A stretch of DNA of 64,000 nucleotides, taken from the NCBI GenBank assembly GCA_030549495.1, contig JAUIRK010000664.1:209001-273000 (forward strand), read 5' to 3'. Within the stretch, counting starts at the first letter, position 1; every line of letters begins with the position of its first letter. The translations under genes and the position numbers were made by a program. Of this stretch, positions 10,458 to 21,386 are shown in pieces. The notes under the pieces were generated by a model. The model was not told the origin of the DNA. It worked only from the letters and a program-made list of their open reading frames with translations, and searched no databases. This stretch comes from Nectonema munidae. Lineage: Eukaryota; Nematomorpha; Nectonematoida; Nectonematidae.

Positions 10458-11725
10458 TTTTGTATTCTTGATGACAAATAAGTGTAGTTTTTTGGAATGG
10501 AAACTGCGATCTTAAATTTTCCCGATAAAAATTAATCATTAGATAATAAAATTATCAGATTTATTTGAAAGTTTTAAAAACTTTCTTAATATATTTCATT
10601 TATCAATATGTTTAACTATTTTGAGAATTTCAAAGATAAAAATAGTACATTAAACTTCCTCAATATTAAAACTTCACTTTTGGGCATAACTTACAATATG
10701 CTTTTAACAGAATATTTTATAATTTCAAAACGGTGAATATGTTAAACTTTGTGTTGAAATAACATGCAGTGAAAAGAGTTTTTTTTGACTATTTGTGCTT
10801 ATCATAAAATTCTACTAACTCAAAAATCAGTTGAATGAACTAGTTACAAAAAGTTAATAAAAAATTTTCTTAAGTGAAAAAAATAAACTAAAAAACATTT
10901 ATTATATTCATCAAATTAAATTAACTAAATTTTACAATTGATAATAATTTACTTTATTTTTATATCTGATTTAACTGTGAATTTTCAAAGATTTTCCTAA
11001 TTTTCTAATTTAATAACCTAGTTAAAACAAATAACTGATCGACATCTTCTTTAATGCAACTTTTTGTTTTGACAATGTGATATGAAGGATCTTTATAGAA
11101 TTACTGTATATTTTAATCAAAATGAGGACTGATATTGTTTGAAATTCAGTTTCTTACATTTTGAACTCTATTTTTTCGTGAACTGTATAATTAAAACTTC
11201 CGTTAATACTGGCTGCCTCACATTCATATCACAAGATAATAAGCGCATATCATAGGAGCATATGGTAATGAGGCAAAATGAGCTGACATTCAAGCAATTG
11301 TAGTCAGGCATATTTTGATGAATGGTTGTGGAGAATTAAACTGTGATTTCGAGTGTAGTGTAGAATAGTTTGAAAGAACTTTAATTTAATTGATGTTTTA
11401 ATTGATTTAATAAATCAGCGTTTGGAATTAGTTCACCCAAAATATTTCACCTGTCAGTAAATTAGACTTCACACGTAACCTAACGCCAAACATTATTTCT
11501 CAATATTTTTAAATAAACTTATCTCAACTCAGTATAATGTGCATGCTCAATTTTTTTCTAAAAATATTTTTGTCACTCTCATTTTGAACAATCTTGGTTC
11601 CATTTACCAAAGCCGGCTATTCTTTATATCATCATGAAGGAATTTTTGTCAAACTATACCCAGATAACGAATATTCTACATTAAACTAACATTATTATAA
11701 TCGATAAAATTGTTCTCGCTCTTTA
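10458..11725. other. AT-rich, holds the second duplication copy
   Basis: The copy of 9556-9770 lies at about 10795-11073. At about 11395-11475 the text (GTTCACCCAAAATATTTCACC) resembles the core of the TTAA element at about 13005-13070, so a further scrap of that family may be present. No genes are seen. Confidence 0.45.
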
Positions 11726-11819
11726 TTTAACCCTATTAGTGCTGGGCAAAATTTGTTCGCTCAAGTGCTGGGGGCGTAAAGTGCCACCCCGTATTTTCTC
11801 AGATATTAATAAGTTTTTA

Positions 11820-12960
11820 TAAATATTTTTAAACTTACATATATATTTCAACTATGCTGAATTCAGTGGTGATGTCCATTTTTTATCAAAATTAAACAAA
11901 CCTATTAAAAAATTGATTTATATTTGACAGCTCATCTCAAAAAGGAACTTTTTATTTAAATAATTATATAAAGTTTTTTATACATGTATACCCATTTAAA
12001 TAGTGAATTAGTGATGATATTTTTTTTTATCAAAATCAATCAAACTAAATATTGATTTAAAAGTGAAGCTCATCTCAAAAAGGAATTTTATCAAATAATT
12101 ATATAATTAATTATACCCATTTTCAAATATGTAAATTAGTGGTGATATTTTTTTTATGAAATCAATCAATTAAAAATTGATTAAATGCATCATATTAAAT
12201 AGATTTAAATAATTATATAAAACATTTTCAAATATGCTCAATTCAGTGGTGATATTCATTTTTTATCAAAATCAATCAAACCATTCAAAATATTGATCTA
12301 AATGTGACAGCTCATCTCAAAAAGGAACTTTTTATCTAAATAATTAAATAAAGTTTTTTACACATATACCCATTTTCAAGCATGCAAAATTCAGTGTTAA
12401 TATTCATTTTTTTATGAAAATCAATCAAACCTGTCAAAAAAGTGATTTACATATCACAGATCATCTCAAAAAAGAAATTTTTATCTAAGTAATAATATAA
12501 AGTTATTTACACATATATTCACATTTTTAAGCATGCGTAACTCAGTGGTGATATTCATTTTTTTTATGAAAATCAATCAAAACTGTCAAAAAATTGATTT
12601 ATCCCCAAAAGAAAGGATCAGGCACGGTTTTTTGAATTAGAGAATACGTTTAATAGAAAGTATAGGGAGATGATGAAGTTTATCGTGTATATAGGCATTT
12701 TACACACATATACCAATTTTCAAGTAGGTTGTATTTACTGGTTATATTCCTTTTTTTTATATAAAAATTAGTTAAACATGACAAAATAATTTAAATATGA
12801 CAGCCCATGTCAAAATTAAAATTTTTATTCTTATAAAAAGTTTTTTTATACATTTCAAGTATGTAGAATTTAATTGTGATGTTCATTTTTTATGAAATCA
12901 ATAAAACCTGTCAAAAAAATCGATTAAACCTGTTAATCAATGTCAAATATATAAACATAA
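11820..12960. repeat. tandem array A, about 8 units of ~145 bp
   Basis: The landmark TTCAGTGGTGATATTCATT recurs at about 11860, 12005, 12130, 12241, 12388, 12541, 12729 and 12870, along with AATCAATCAAACC, GTCAAAAA-TTGATTTA and CAGCTCATCTCAAAAAGGAA. Spacing runs from about 110 to 190 bp. Units are diverged from each other, so the array is old or was moved as a ready-made array. Confidence 0.8.
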
Positions 12961-13979
12961 AAATAACTTTTACTTGCAGTATTTTTCTGATAATTATTTT
13001 CTTAATTTATTTAATAAACCAACTTTAGGTGTTTAATTCACTCAAAATATTTCATTCTACAGTAACTTATGTATCTCGATAGGACCTCTATCGATTAGGC
13101 TACAAATTCGTTATCGGCTTGTAATTACAGTAAAACAGTATGTAATTTAGCTATTCATTCTATAATGATCCTTTCTTGATAGCTCTTTTTTCATTAGAAA
13201 TTCATTTTCTTCAATGTGTTTGAAAGAACTTTTTTAAGGATTTATTTTGAACAGATTTTTTCTTCTCTCAAAGCATTCCGATTAAAAAATTTTCTTGATG
13301 ATCTTAGACTTTTTTATAAGTATCGTGTATTTTATTATCAGGCCTGGATATTTGTCAACCAATCTCATTTTTTTCTGATGAATCATTCGTGATGTTCATT
13401 GTTCAATTACAAAAAGTTGTCAACGTTCTTCATCTAAAAAATTACTTCTTTGACACAAAAGGCAAAAGATGGACAAATTCAATTTAAATTAAAAATATCT
13501 TGATAGTGACTAAATTCTTACACATTGACATATGTGCCATTTTTGATAAATCTGACCTATTTTAAATTTTCGGATTTCCTACCATCTTAGCTAAATGTTA
13601 AATATAATCCTAGATGATAAAACATAGATTTAAATATTTTTCATTTGTAAAAGGGGAACTTCTTTTTCACAGTAAAAATCTTTTTTGAAGCATCTAATAT
13701 TATATAATTAAAACACTTCCTAGTTCATTAGAACATGGTAGATCTTCCATTTAGTTAAGATACATATTTTTTTAATTATTTGTTTTGATCTCATGTTCTC
13801 TTTTCAATTAGTTTTCAACTTGGTTCCTTCTCTCTTACAAATTTTCAAAAGATTTTATAATAGGTTTTGTTTTTTTTAAATAAACATTTCATACTCAAGA
13901 TGATTGTAGAAAGTATTATAAGCCAAAACATACAAAAAAAGTATATTTTTACTATATACCTAATATGCAGCCATTTTTT

Positions 13980-15190
13980 GAAATTTTTTTACAGAACTGA
14001 TTTTCAGGCCTACATTACTAATTCAATTGCCACTCCGAGATATTTTTTAACCGTATTATCCAAAATTCAGTACAGAAATAAAATAAGCATAGTCGATTTG
14101 GTATAAAACAGACATTTTATTTTTTTGAAGACAGTATCTAGAAGTAAATCGCAAATCTGATTGAAGCTTTCAGATATTTTAAAACCATAAATGCCAAACC
14201 TGAGTCCAAAAATGAAACCAGCATCTTCCATTTGGCACAAAAACAGATATTTTATTTAAATTTCAAAAATATTTCTCTAGACATTAGACGTAAATCGAAC
14301 ATTTGATTGATACTTTCAGACATTTAAAACCTCTAAATGCAAAAAATGATTTCAGAAATAAAAATTATCATGGTCGAATTGGTATAAAAACATATATTTC
14401 ATGTAAAATTAGAGAGAATATTTTGGGATATAGTTTTCAGACGTAAACCGCAAATTTGATTGACACTAGCAGTAAAACCTCTAAATGCGAAAACTGTGTT
14501 CAGAAATGAAATCATCATGATCTATTTGCTATAAAAACATATATTTCATGTATAATTTAAATCAATATTTTTGGAAACAAATTTTAGAACTAAACGCAAA
14601 TTTGATTGATACTGATAGGTATTTTCAAATTCAAACTGCAAAAATTGAATCCATAAATGAAACTAGCATGGTTGATTTGGTATAAAAACATATATTTAAT
14701 TGTAAAATTTGAATGAATGCTTTTGTAGACAATTTTTAGAAGTAAACCGCAAATTTGATTAACACTTATAGTTATTTTCACATCTTAAATGTAAAAAATG
14801 AGTTCAGAAATTAAAACAACATGATTGATTTGGTATAAAAACATATATTTCATTGTAAAATTTGAATGAATGTTTTTGGAGACAATTTTTAGAAGTAAAC
14901 CGCAAATTTGATTAACACTTATAGGTATTTTCACATCCTAAACGTAAAAAATGAGTCCAGAAATGAAACCAGCGATTTAGTATAACACATATATTTTATG
15001 TAAAATTTGAAGGAATGTTTTGGAGACAATTTTCAGAAGTAAACCGCAAATTTGATTAACACTTATAGGTATTTTCAAATCCTAAATGTAAAAAATGAGT
15101 CCAGAAATGAAAACAGCATGACCGATTTAGTATAAAAACATATATTTTATGTAAAATTTGAAGGTATATTTTATTAGATATATTTTTGAT
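13980..15190. repeat. tandem array C, about 8 units of 135-153 bp
   Basis: The landmark TTGGTATAAAAACATATATT recurs at about 14098, 14233, 14379, 14524, 14677, 14830, 14977 and 15127, with AACCGCAAATTTGATT and GAGTCCAGAAATGAAA in each unit. The last few units are most alike, as expected from local homogenisation. The period is close to a nucleosome repeat, which may be coincidence. Confidence 0.82.
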
Positions 15191-15649
15191 CAATCAAAAT
15201 GTTGATTGACATTTTCTAAAAAGTAGCCGTAATTATTGAAAAAATTAAATATATAAAGTGTTATGCGTTCCAAACTGTATATAATTATAAATTTTCAAAG
15301 TATTATATAATATAGATCCTAAGTTATAAGGTTAAGTACAGATAATGTCAAAATTTTGCTGAAAAATTAAAATTTTTGATTTTTATTGACAGTTTTGGAC
15401 CTGAAAGTTTATTCAACTACCATGAGAATGGTTTCAAAAGATGCAGCTAGCGATTTTAGGAAAAGTCACAAAATTTGAAGAGATATGATTCAGTCAATTT
15501 CTAACAATTAATTTTTTAGTGAAGGGGGGCGTTTTACACCCCCAGTAATAATAGGGTTAATAATGGTATTATCCATTCCATCAATAAGTGTCGGACCAAA
15601 TTTCAACTTAATAGGACCAGAAATCATGTTTGCCAAAAGCTCATAAAGT

Positions 15650-15800
15650 GGGGGCGTGAGTAAGGTTGGCTAGGTACTGGATTTCGATAACTCATGGTCT
15701 TGGGTTGGATCCCACATCAAGCCAACTTTCTCATAGTTAGGTAGAAGCGGCCCAATTGTGCCTTCTCGATGAAAACACCCCACGGTACCTTTATCTTTAC
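15650..15800 (+). repeat. tRNA-derived SINE, family 1, copy 2
   Basis: It starts GGCGTGAGTAAGGTTGGCTA (A-box region), has GGGTTGGATCCC at the B-box with one change from GGTTCGATCCC, and ends in GCCTTCTCGATGAAAACACC then CCACGGTACC and a TTTATCTTTAC tail. It lies between the TTAA element and the minisatellite. Confidence 0.85.
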
Positions 15801-15884
15801 ATTTAAAATCTATAATTTTTTCTTATAAAATTGTTTGATAATAATCCTATGTGTTATATATTATATTATATATGACTAGACGGT

Positions 15885-17135
15885 CCCTGTGTTTGGTCTC
15901 TCGCTTCGCTCGAGACCTGTTTGGATTCTAGGCATCTCAAAAAGATTGCACGCCACGCGTGATTCTTGGACGTGTGACAGATCATTGGTACCGCGTGTGA
16001 TTCTAGGACGTGTGAAAGATCATTGGTACCGCGTGATTCTAGGTCCAGTTAAAGATCATTGGTACAGCGTGATTCTAGGACGTGTGGAAGATCATTGGTA
16101 CCGTGTGATTCTAGGACGTGTGAAAGATCATTGATACCGCGTGATCCTAGGTCCTGTGAAAGATCATTGGTACTGTGATTCATAGGTCCAGTTAAAGATC
16201 ATTGGTACCGCGTGATTCTAGGTCCAGTTAAAGATCATTGGTACTGTGATTCATAGGTCCAGTTAAAGATCATTGGTACCGCGTGATTCTAGGTCCAGTT
16301 AAAGATCATTGGTACCGCATGATCCTAGATCCTGTGAAAGATCATTGGTACTGTGATTCATAGGTCCAGTTAAAGATCATTGGTACCGCGTAATTCTAGG
16401 TCCAGTTAAAGATCATTGATACCGCGTGATCCAAGGTCCAGTTAAAAATCATTGATACCGCGTGATCCTAGGTCCAGTTAAAGATCATTGATACCGCGTG
16501 ATCCTAGGTCCTGTTAAAGATCATTGGTACCGCGTGATTCTAGGCTTCGCTCGAGACCTGTTTGGATTCTAGCATCTCAAAAAGATAGCACGCCACATTA
16601 TACCACGTATGACACATCATTGCTACTGGGATTCTAGGACGTGTGACAGATCATTGGTACCGCGTGATTCTAGGACGTGTGACAGATCATTGGTACTGTG
16701 ATTCTAGGACGTGTGACAGATCATTGGTACCGCGTGATCCTAGGTCCTGTGAAAGATCATTGGTACTGTGATTCATAGGTCCAGTTAAAGATCATTGATA
16801 CCGCGTGATTCTAGGTCCAGTAAAAGGTCATTGGTACCGCGTGATCCTATAGGTCCAGTTAAAGATCATTGGTACCGCGTGATCCTATAGGTCCAGTTAA
16901 AGATCATTGGTACCGCGTGATCCTATAGGTCCAGTTAAAGATCATTGGTACCGCGTGATCCTATAGGTCCAGTTAAAGATCATTGGTATCGCGTGATTCT
17001 AGGTCCAGTTAAAGATCATTCGTACCGTGTGATTCTAGGTACCGCGTGATCCTAGGTCCTGTGAAAGATCATTGGTACCGCGTGATTCTAGGACGTGTGA
17101 AAGATCATTGGTACTGTGATTCATAGGTCCAGTTG
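15885..17135 (+). repeat. minisatellite, about 30 units of ~34-38 bp
   Basis: The unit is GATCATTGGTACCGCGTGAT followed by TCTAGGTCCAGTTAAA, with variants (GTACTGTGATTCATAGG, GGACGTGTGAAA). About 30 copies of GATCATTG were counted. The array has higher-order structure: a cap with CTTCGCTCGAGACCTG and TTTGGATTCTAG occurs at 15900 and again at 16548, so a block of about 650 bp was duplicated. The 81-codon open frame at 15889-16134 is a by-product of the repeat and I do not count it as a gene. It is much richer in GC than its surroundings. Confidence 0.92.
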
Positions 17136-17759
17136 TTTTATTAAAAATATAGATTTGAAATAGTAGTCATATAAATTTATTATCTTTCTTGGGAAGAATG
17201 AATAAACCCATCATCAGCCATTAATTGAATTTGATGATATTGAGAATGTAAAATTTTTTTAATGTAAATGAATTTTTTTGATTGGTTAAAATAAGTACAT
17301 TATGCACGTATATACAAAATATACAAATATATATATGAATTTTTTTGAATAAAAAGATTTATGGTAAAATAAAGTTAACATTGTTATTCAGAATGATAAG
17401 AGGATTCTAAAAATATATAAAACTTGATTTTTGGTTGAATATATGAGAAGTGATAAAAGTCATATTTTGAGACACCTGAAAAGGCCTGAAAAATCGAAAA
17501 ATTAAAAAATACAAAAAAATTAAAATTTAAAAGCGTATTCTGATAGAGTTTGATATGCTGATTTCAAATATGTAATTTGTTTGAAATGAATCGAATGATT
17601 TTTTAATTTTTTTTGAGGTCAAAGTTGAATTTTTTGTCATTTTTTCAAGTTCAAAGGTTAAAAAAAGTATTTAAAAAATGTTTAATTTAAAATTTTTTTA
17701 CATTTTCGTAATCAGTATAAAATTTGCTTTAAAATGAAATAATAAAATAAAAAATTGGA
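17136..17759. other. AT-rich spacer, nothing recognised
   Basis: The stretch is low-complexity A/T sequence between the minisatellite and the ~330 bp tandem. No coding or repeat landmark was found. Confidence 0.4.
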
Positions 17760-18780
17760 TAAGTTTAAAATTTTCGAAAATTTTGTAAAGGTACCCCCTT
17801 ACAATTTTTCAAAAAAATTAAAAAAATTATTTCTAAATTTTTCCACCGTAGTATGTTTAAATATCAATTATATATTATGAATGTGAAAAAAAAATTGAAA
17901 AAATAATTTTATTCTTCATTTTACACGCTAAAATATAGTAAAAAATGTCAAAAATGTGCATATTGTTCAAGGTGTTATAAAAAATTTTTTTGAATTTATT
18001 TGAAAACTAAAAATAATTTAAAAATGTAGGTAAAAGGGTGCTCTTTAAGATAGGCATGGTTTAAAATGATTTTTAAAAAATTTCTGGCATTTTTGTTGCA
18101 TAGTTAAATTTTTAAAATTTAGACAAAAAAAATTTTTTTTTTAAAAATAAAAATAATTTTTTCCAAATTTTTTCACCATAGTGTGTTTAAATATCAGTTA
18201 TATTTTATGAATGTGCAAAAAAAAAATGAAAAAAAAATTTTAATCTTCATTTTACACGCTAAAATATAGTGAAAAATGGCAAAATTGTGCATATTGTTCA
18301 AGGGGTTATAAAAAAAATTTTTGAATATTTTTAAAAACTAAAAATAATTCATAAATGTAGGTAAAAGGATGTTTTTTAAGATAAACATGGTTTAAAATGA
18401 TTTTAAAAAAATTTCTCACATAAAGTTTTGTTACAAAGTTAAATTTTGGAAATTTAGACAAAAAAATTTTTTTTTAAAAATCAAAAATTTTTTTTCCAAA
18501 TTTTTTCACCATAGTGTGTTTAAATATCAGTTATATTTTATGAATGTGGGAAAAAAATTGAAAAAAAAATTGAAATCTTCATTTTACACGCTAAAATATA
18601 GTGAAAAATGGCAAAAATGTGCATGATGTTCAGGGGGTTTTTAAAAAAAAATTTGAATTTTTTGAAAACTAAAAATAATTGAAAAATGTAGGTAAAAGGA
18701 TGCTCTTTAAGATGCGCGTGATTTAAAATGTTTTAAAAAAAAATTCTCGCATAACATTTTGTTTCAAGCATAAAATGCGG
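17760..18780. repeat. tandem repeat, three units of ~332 bp
   Basis: The landmark TTTCACCATAGTGTGTTTAA occurs at about 17843 (variant), 18174 and 18507. Each is followed by ATTTTACACGCTAAAATATA, then TGTGCATATTGTTCA, then TAGGTAAAAGG-TG. The spacings are 330 and 333 bp. Units are A/T homopolymer-rich and non-coding. Confidence 0.8.
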
Positions 18781-18949
18781 TGATTTTAAGCATAATTTTT
18801 TTGGACAAATTGTGGAAAATGAAAAAAATATATGAAAAATAAAGATTTTTCAAAAATTTCAAATATTAGAAAAAAATTTAACTCAATCTGCATCCTTTCA
18901 CAAAAATAATAAAAAAAAATAATTTTTAGTTACATGAGTAAAATTTGAT

Positions 18950-19260
18950 TAAAAATGACAAAAATTGTGATTTTTGAGAGCGCATCGCGAAAAAATAAAA
19001 ATAAGAAAGAAAAATTTTTAAAAAAAAATTATCCTAAGCCGAAAATGCCCAAAAAAGCCAAAATTTGCATCTCTGCCTCGGGCGATTGCGGAGAATTTGG
19101 AGTGACGGTACAATCACGCACCGACGCACAATCCAAAATAAGGTAGATACGTGAAAAAAAAAGGGAAAAAGCCGCCTTCATCGCAAAACTTTTGCGCTTC
19201 AAAGTGTAAAAGTGTGGTAAAAGTTACGCAAAAAAAAGTTCGCAAAAAAGTGAAATATAC
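18950..19260. other. GC-richer island, unidentified
   Basis: Between strongly AT-rich flanks, about 19040-19210 contains GCCTCGGGCGATTGCGGAG and CACGCACCGACGCACAATCC. A 63-codon plus-strand frame (18955-19146) is lysine-rich and then turns to ICISASGDCGEFGVTVQ, ending near a possible donor GTAGAT. Without an acceptor or homology I cannot call it an exon. It could equally be part of an unknown repeat. Confidence 0.3.
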
Positions 19261-19394
19261 CTACCTATATATATATATGATTCGCTATACTTGAGTTAAT
19301 ATTATTATATAATAGATAAATAATTAATTCTGCCATAAAATTTTTCTGTAAAACTCTAATTAATTCTGTAACTAGGTGCTACTCTAATTAAATC

Positions 19395-20035
19395 TAACAC
19401 TTTAGTTGATAATTTTTAGTTGACAGGTAACTCCGTATACTAACTAAATAGACATCTTTTAAATATATATCTCAATAAGACCTCCTCTGTTTTGATTAAA
19501 AATTCGTTATTAGTTTGTATAGTTTGTATTTCATTTCTCCCGTTCTTTTTATCGTGTGTAATTTGTCTATTCATTCTAAATTGATTCTCCCCTCCAACTT
19601 TATCCCAAATTCATTTTTGTAATCTTGGTTCGAAAAAACTTTTCAAAGATTTATTTAAAACAGCATTTTTTCAATGTCAGAACTTTTCTATGGAAAAGAA
19701 TGGTTAGTGGATCTTGGATTTTTTTTTATCAATATCATGTGTTTATGAACAGTATCACTTTGGATATTTGTTAGCAAATTCTTTTTCAATTTATGTTTTC
19801 ATGAAATCCTTCATAATTCCATTTTTTTCAAATACAAAAATTTTCCACATTTATCTTCTAAAAGTCCCTTTCTACCGATGGAAAAACTTGGTCAAATTCA
19901 CTTCACATTTATAAATTTTTTTTGAGAAAACTATATCTGCACATATCGGTATTTGTCATTTTGAAAATTTTAGATTATATTTTTGGTGAATCGATTTTTG
20001 AAATATAAACTAATAAGATAAAGCTTTTTGAATGA
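19395..20035 (+). repeat. diverged relative of the TTAA element core
   Basis: This stretch aligns by eye with the single-copy core of the TTAA element at about 13060-13580. Shared blocks in the same order include ATCTCAATAAGACCTC versus ATCTCGATAGGACCTC, AAATTCGTTAT, TCTATTCATTCTA, GATTTATTT-AACAG and GGATATTTGT. The two arrays A and C are absent on either side. It is older or from a sister family. Confidence 0.65.
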
Positions 20036-20086
20036 CAAGAGAAGAAAAAAAATCTCAATACTAGATTTTTACACCATATTCTAGTT

Positions 20087-21386
20087 CAGTTGTTCCCAAA
20101 GTTTTTCTTCCCAACCATGTTTAACGAATTAGAAAGTGAACGAATAAAATACTTTTTTTTATAAGAAAATAAAGAAAAAGCAAAATTAAATATTTTTCAT
20201 AAAAAATTAAATTCAAAAAATATGAACCATGAAAAATTCTTTAAAATTAAATGGCTTCCTTGCGGCTAATGATTTTTGGTTTTTTTCATTCAAGTTAGAA
20301 CTTATTTTTGAAAGTTTAAGTCTTAAGTCCGCCATCTCATCTACTTTTAATTTATTTCTTTGTTTGTTTTTCAGATATAAAGCAGCACCTAAACCAGTTT
20401 CCAGCAGGTATGTCGAAGGAAATGCGAAAAATATGATTTTAATTTCCTTCCAAAGGTTTGGATATAAAATTCGCCTTTCTACCCACAATTTTTCATATCC
20501 TGATAAAGTCAATGAAACTTTTTATTTATGTCATTTTGAAAGTCAATCATTTCTTCTTGAATTTTATAATTCATTTCTTGGAGATCAAAACTTGAAAGGA
20601 TCAAAACACCACTCAGGAACTTGAACACCAATCAAGTCTTTAAACCGTTGCTCCACATCGGATAGAATTTATGTGATCAAAGTACACTTTTATAACATCA
20701 TCATCAATTATTATGCCTTCTTTAAAAATAGAATTAAGATGGGGAAACTGATGAAAGTCATGGCGGCGTAAACTTGAAGCGAATATCTCTAATTTGTTGA
20801 TGAACCCACCAATAATTCACTTAGCTTTTATTATGTTTGAAGATCTTCCTTGAAGTTTGAAACATCATTGCATTTCCCAAAAATCTCAACCAGATAAGCA
20901 ATATCGTTTTTAATTGAAAGTTTCTACGTTTTTGACATTTCATTAATTCTTGCCAATACTGCGTTGTTACTACTGAACGCAACAAATGAAAGTAAATTAT
21001 TATCACCTGAACCAAACATTGTGCAACAAATTCTTGGATACAAGGCAGTACCAAATTTTCTCCAATATTATCTGCTTTACTTGATTTCGCAATTAGTAGA
21101 GAAATTTAGTATGATGTTAAAAGACCCTTTTCAAGATTATTTCAACTGTTAGAAATATTAAAAACATTGTTTTTAATGCTTTTCCTTCAAGTTTTTGAAA
21201 TACAGTTCATCTTTCTTAACTTTGTCAGATGAATCTTTTTCAAATGGTTACTTAACCGGCAGGACTTCATCGGAAAATGGTTTACCACAAATTAAACATA
21301 AATGTAATATATCATTACTATGACATTGTATAAAACCAAACTTCAAATAATCTGAGGAATATTGACATTTTCTCTTTTCAGCCATT
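20087..21386 (-). mobile_element. hAT fossil (ZBED5/SCAND3-like), internally deleted
   Basis: On the minus strand, 21386 downward encodes the amino end: MAEKRKCQYSSDYLKFGF, LHLCLICGKPFSDE and SSDKVKKDELYFKNLKEKH, which match the BED-finger start of ZBED5-type transposases. At 20512-20213 it encodes the C-terminal dimerisation segment: LSGYEKLWVERRILYPNLW, FFAFPSTYLLETGL and YLKNKQRNKLKVDEMADLR, matching the family's AFPTSYLVE...NKQRNRL. The middle is short and heavily broken, so most of the catalytic domain is gone. A hAT-type end CAGTTGTTCCCAAAGTTTTT is at 20087; the other end was not found. Confidence 0.78.

Larger units (their letters stand above)
11730..15556 (+). mobile_element. TTAA-flanked piggyBac-like non-coding element, copy 1
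   Basis: The element of 3827 bp starts CCCTATTAGTGCTGGGC and ends CCCAGTAATAATAGGG, which are inverted repeats, and is flanked by TTAA at 11726-11729 and 15557-15560. TTAA targets with CCC ends are the hallmark of the piggyBac superfamily. Inside are a tandem array of about 145 bp units (A, about 11820-12960), a single-copy core (about 12960-13980) and a second array of about 135-153 bp units (C, about 13980-15190). No transposase or other open frame is recognisable, so it is non-autonomous. A second, inverted copy lies at 54037-57173. Superfamily assignment rests on ends and target only. Confidence 0.78.

Noticed and set aside
11730-15556. CRISPR-like interpretation of the regularly spaced repeats
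   Set aside because: The units are tandem without unique spacers, imperfect, and sit in a eukaryotic transposon.
15889-16134. 81-codon plus-strand frame in the minisatellite
   Set aside because: It is built from the ~36 bp repeat (VKDHWYRVILGR units) and is open only because the unit length fits a frame; there is no support for a gene.
20229-20624. 131-codon plus-strand frame
   Set aside because: It is opposite the hAT C-terminal domain, which matches a known family on the minus strand; the plus frame is a shadow.
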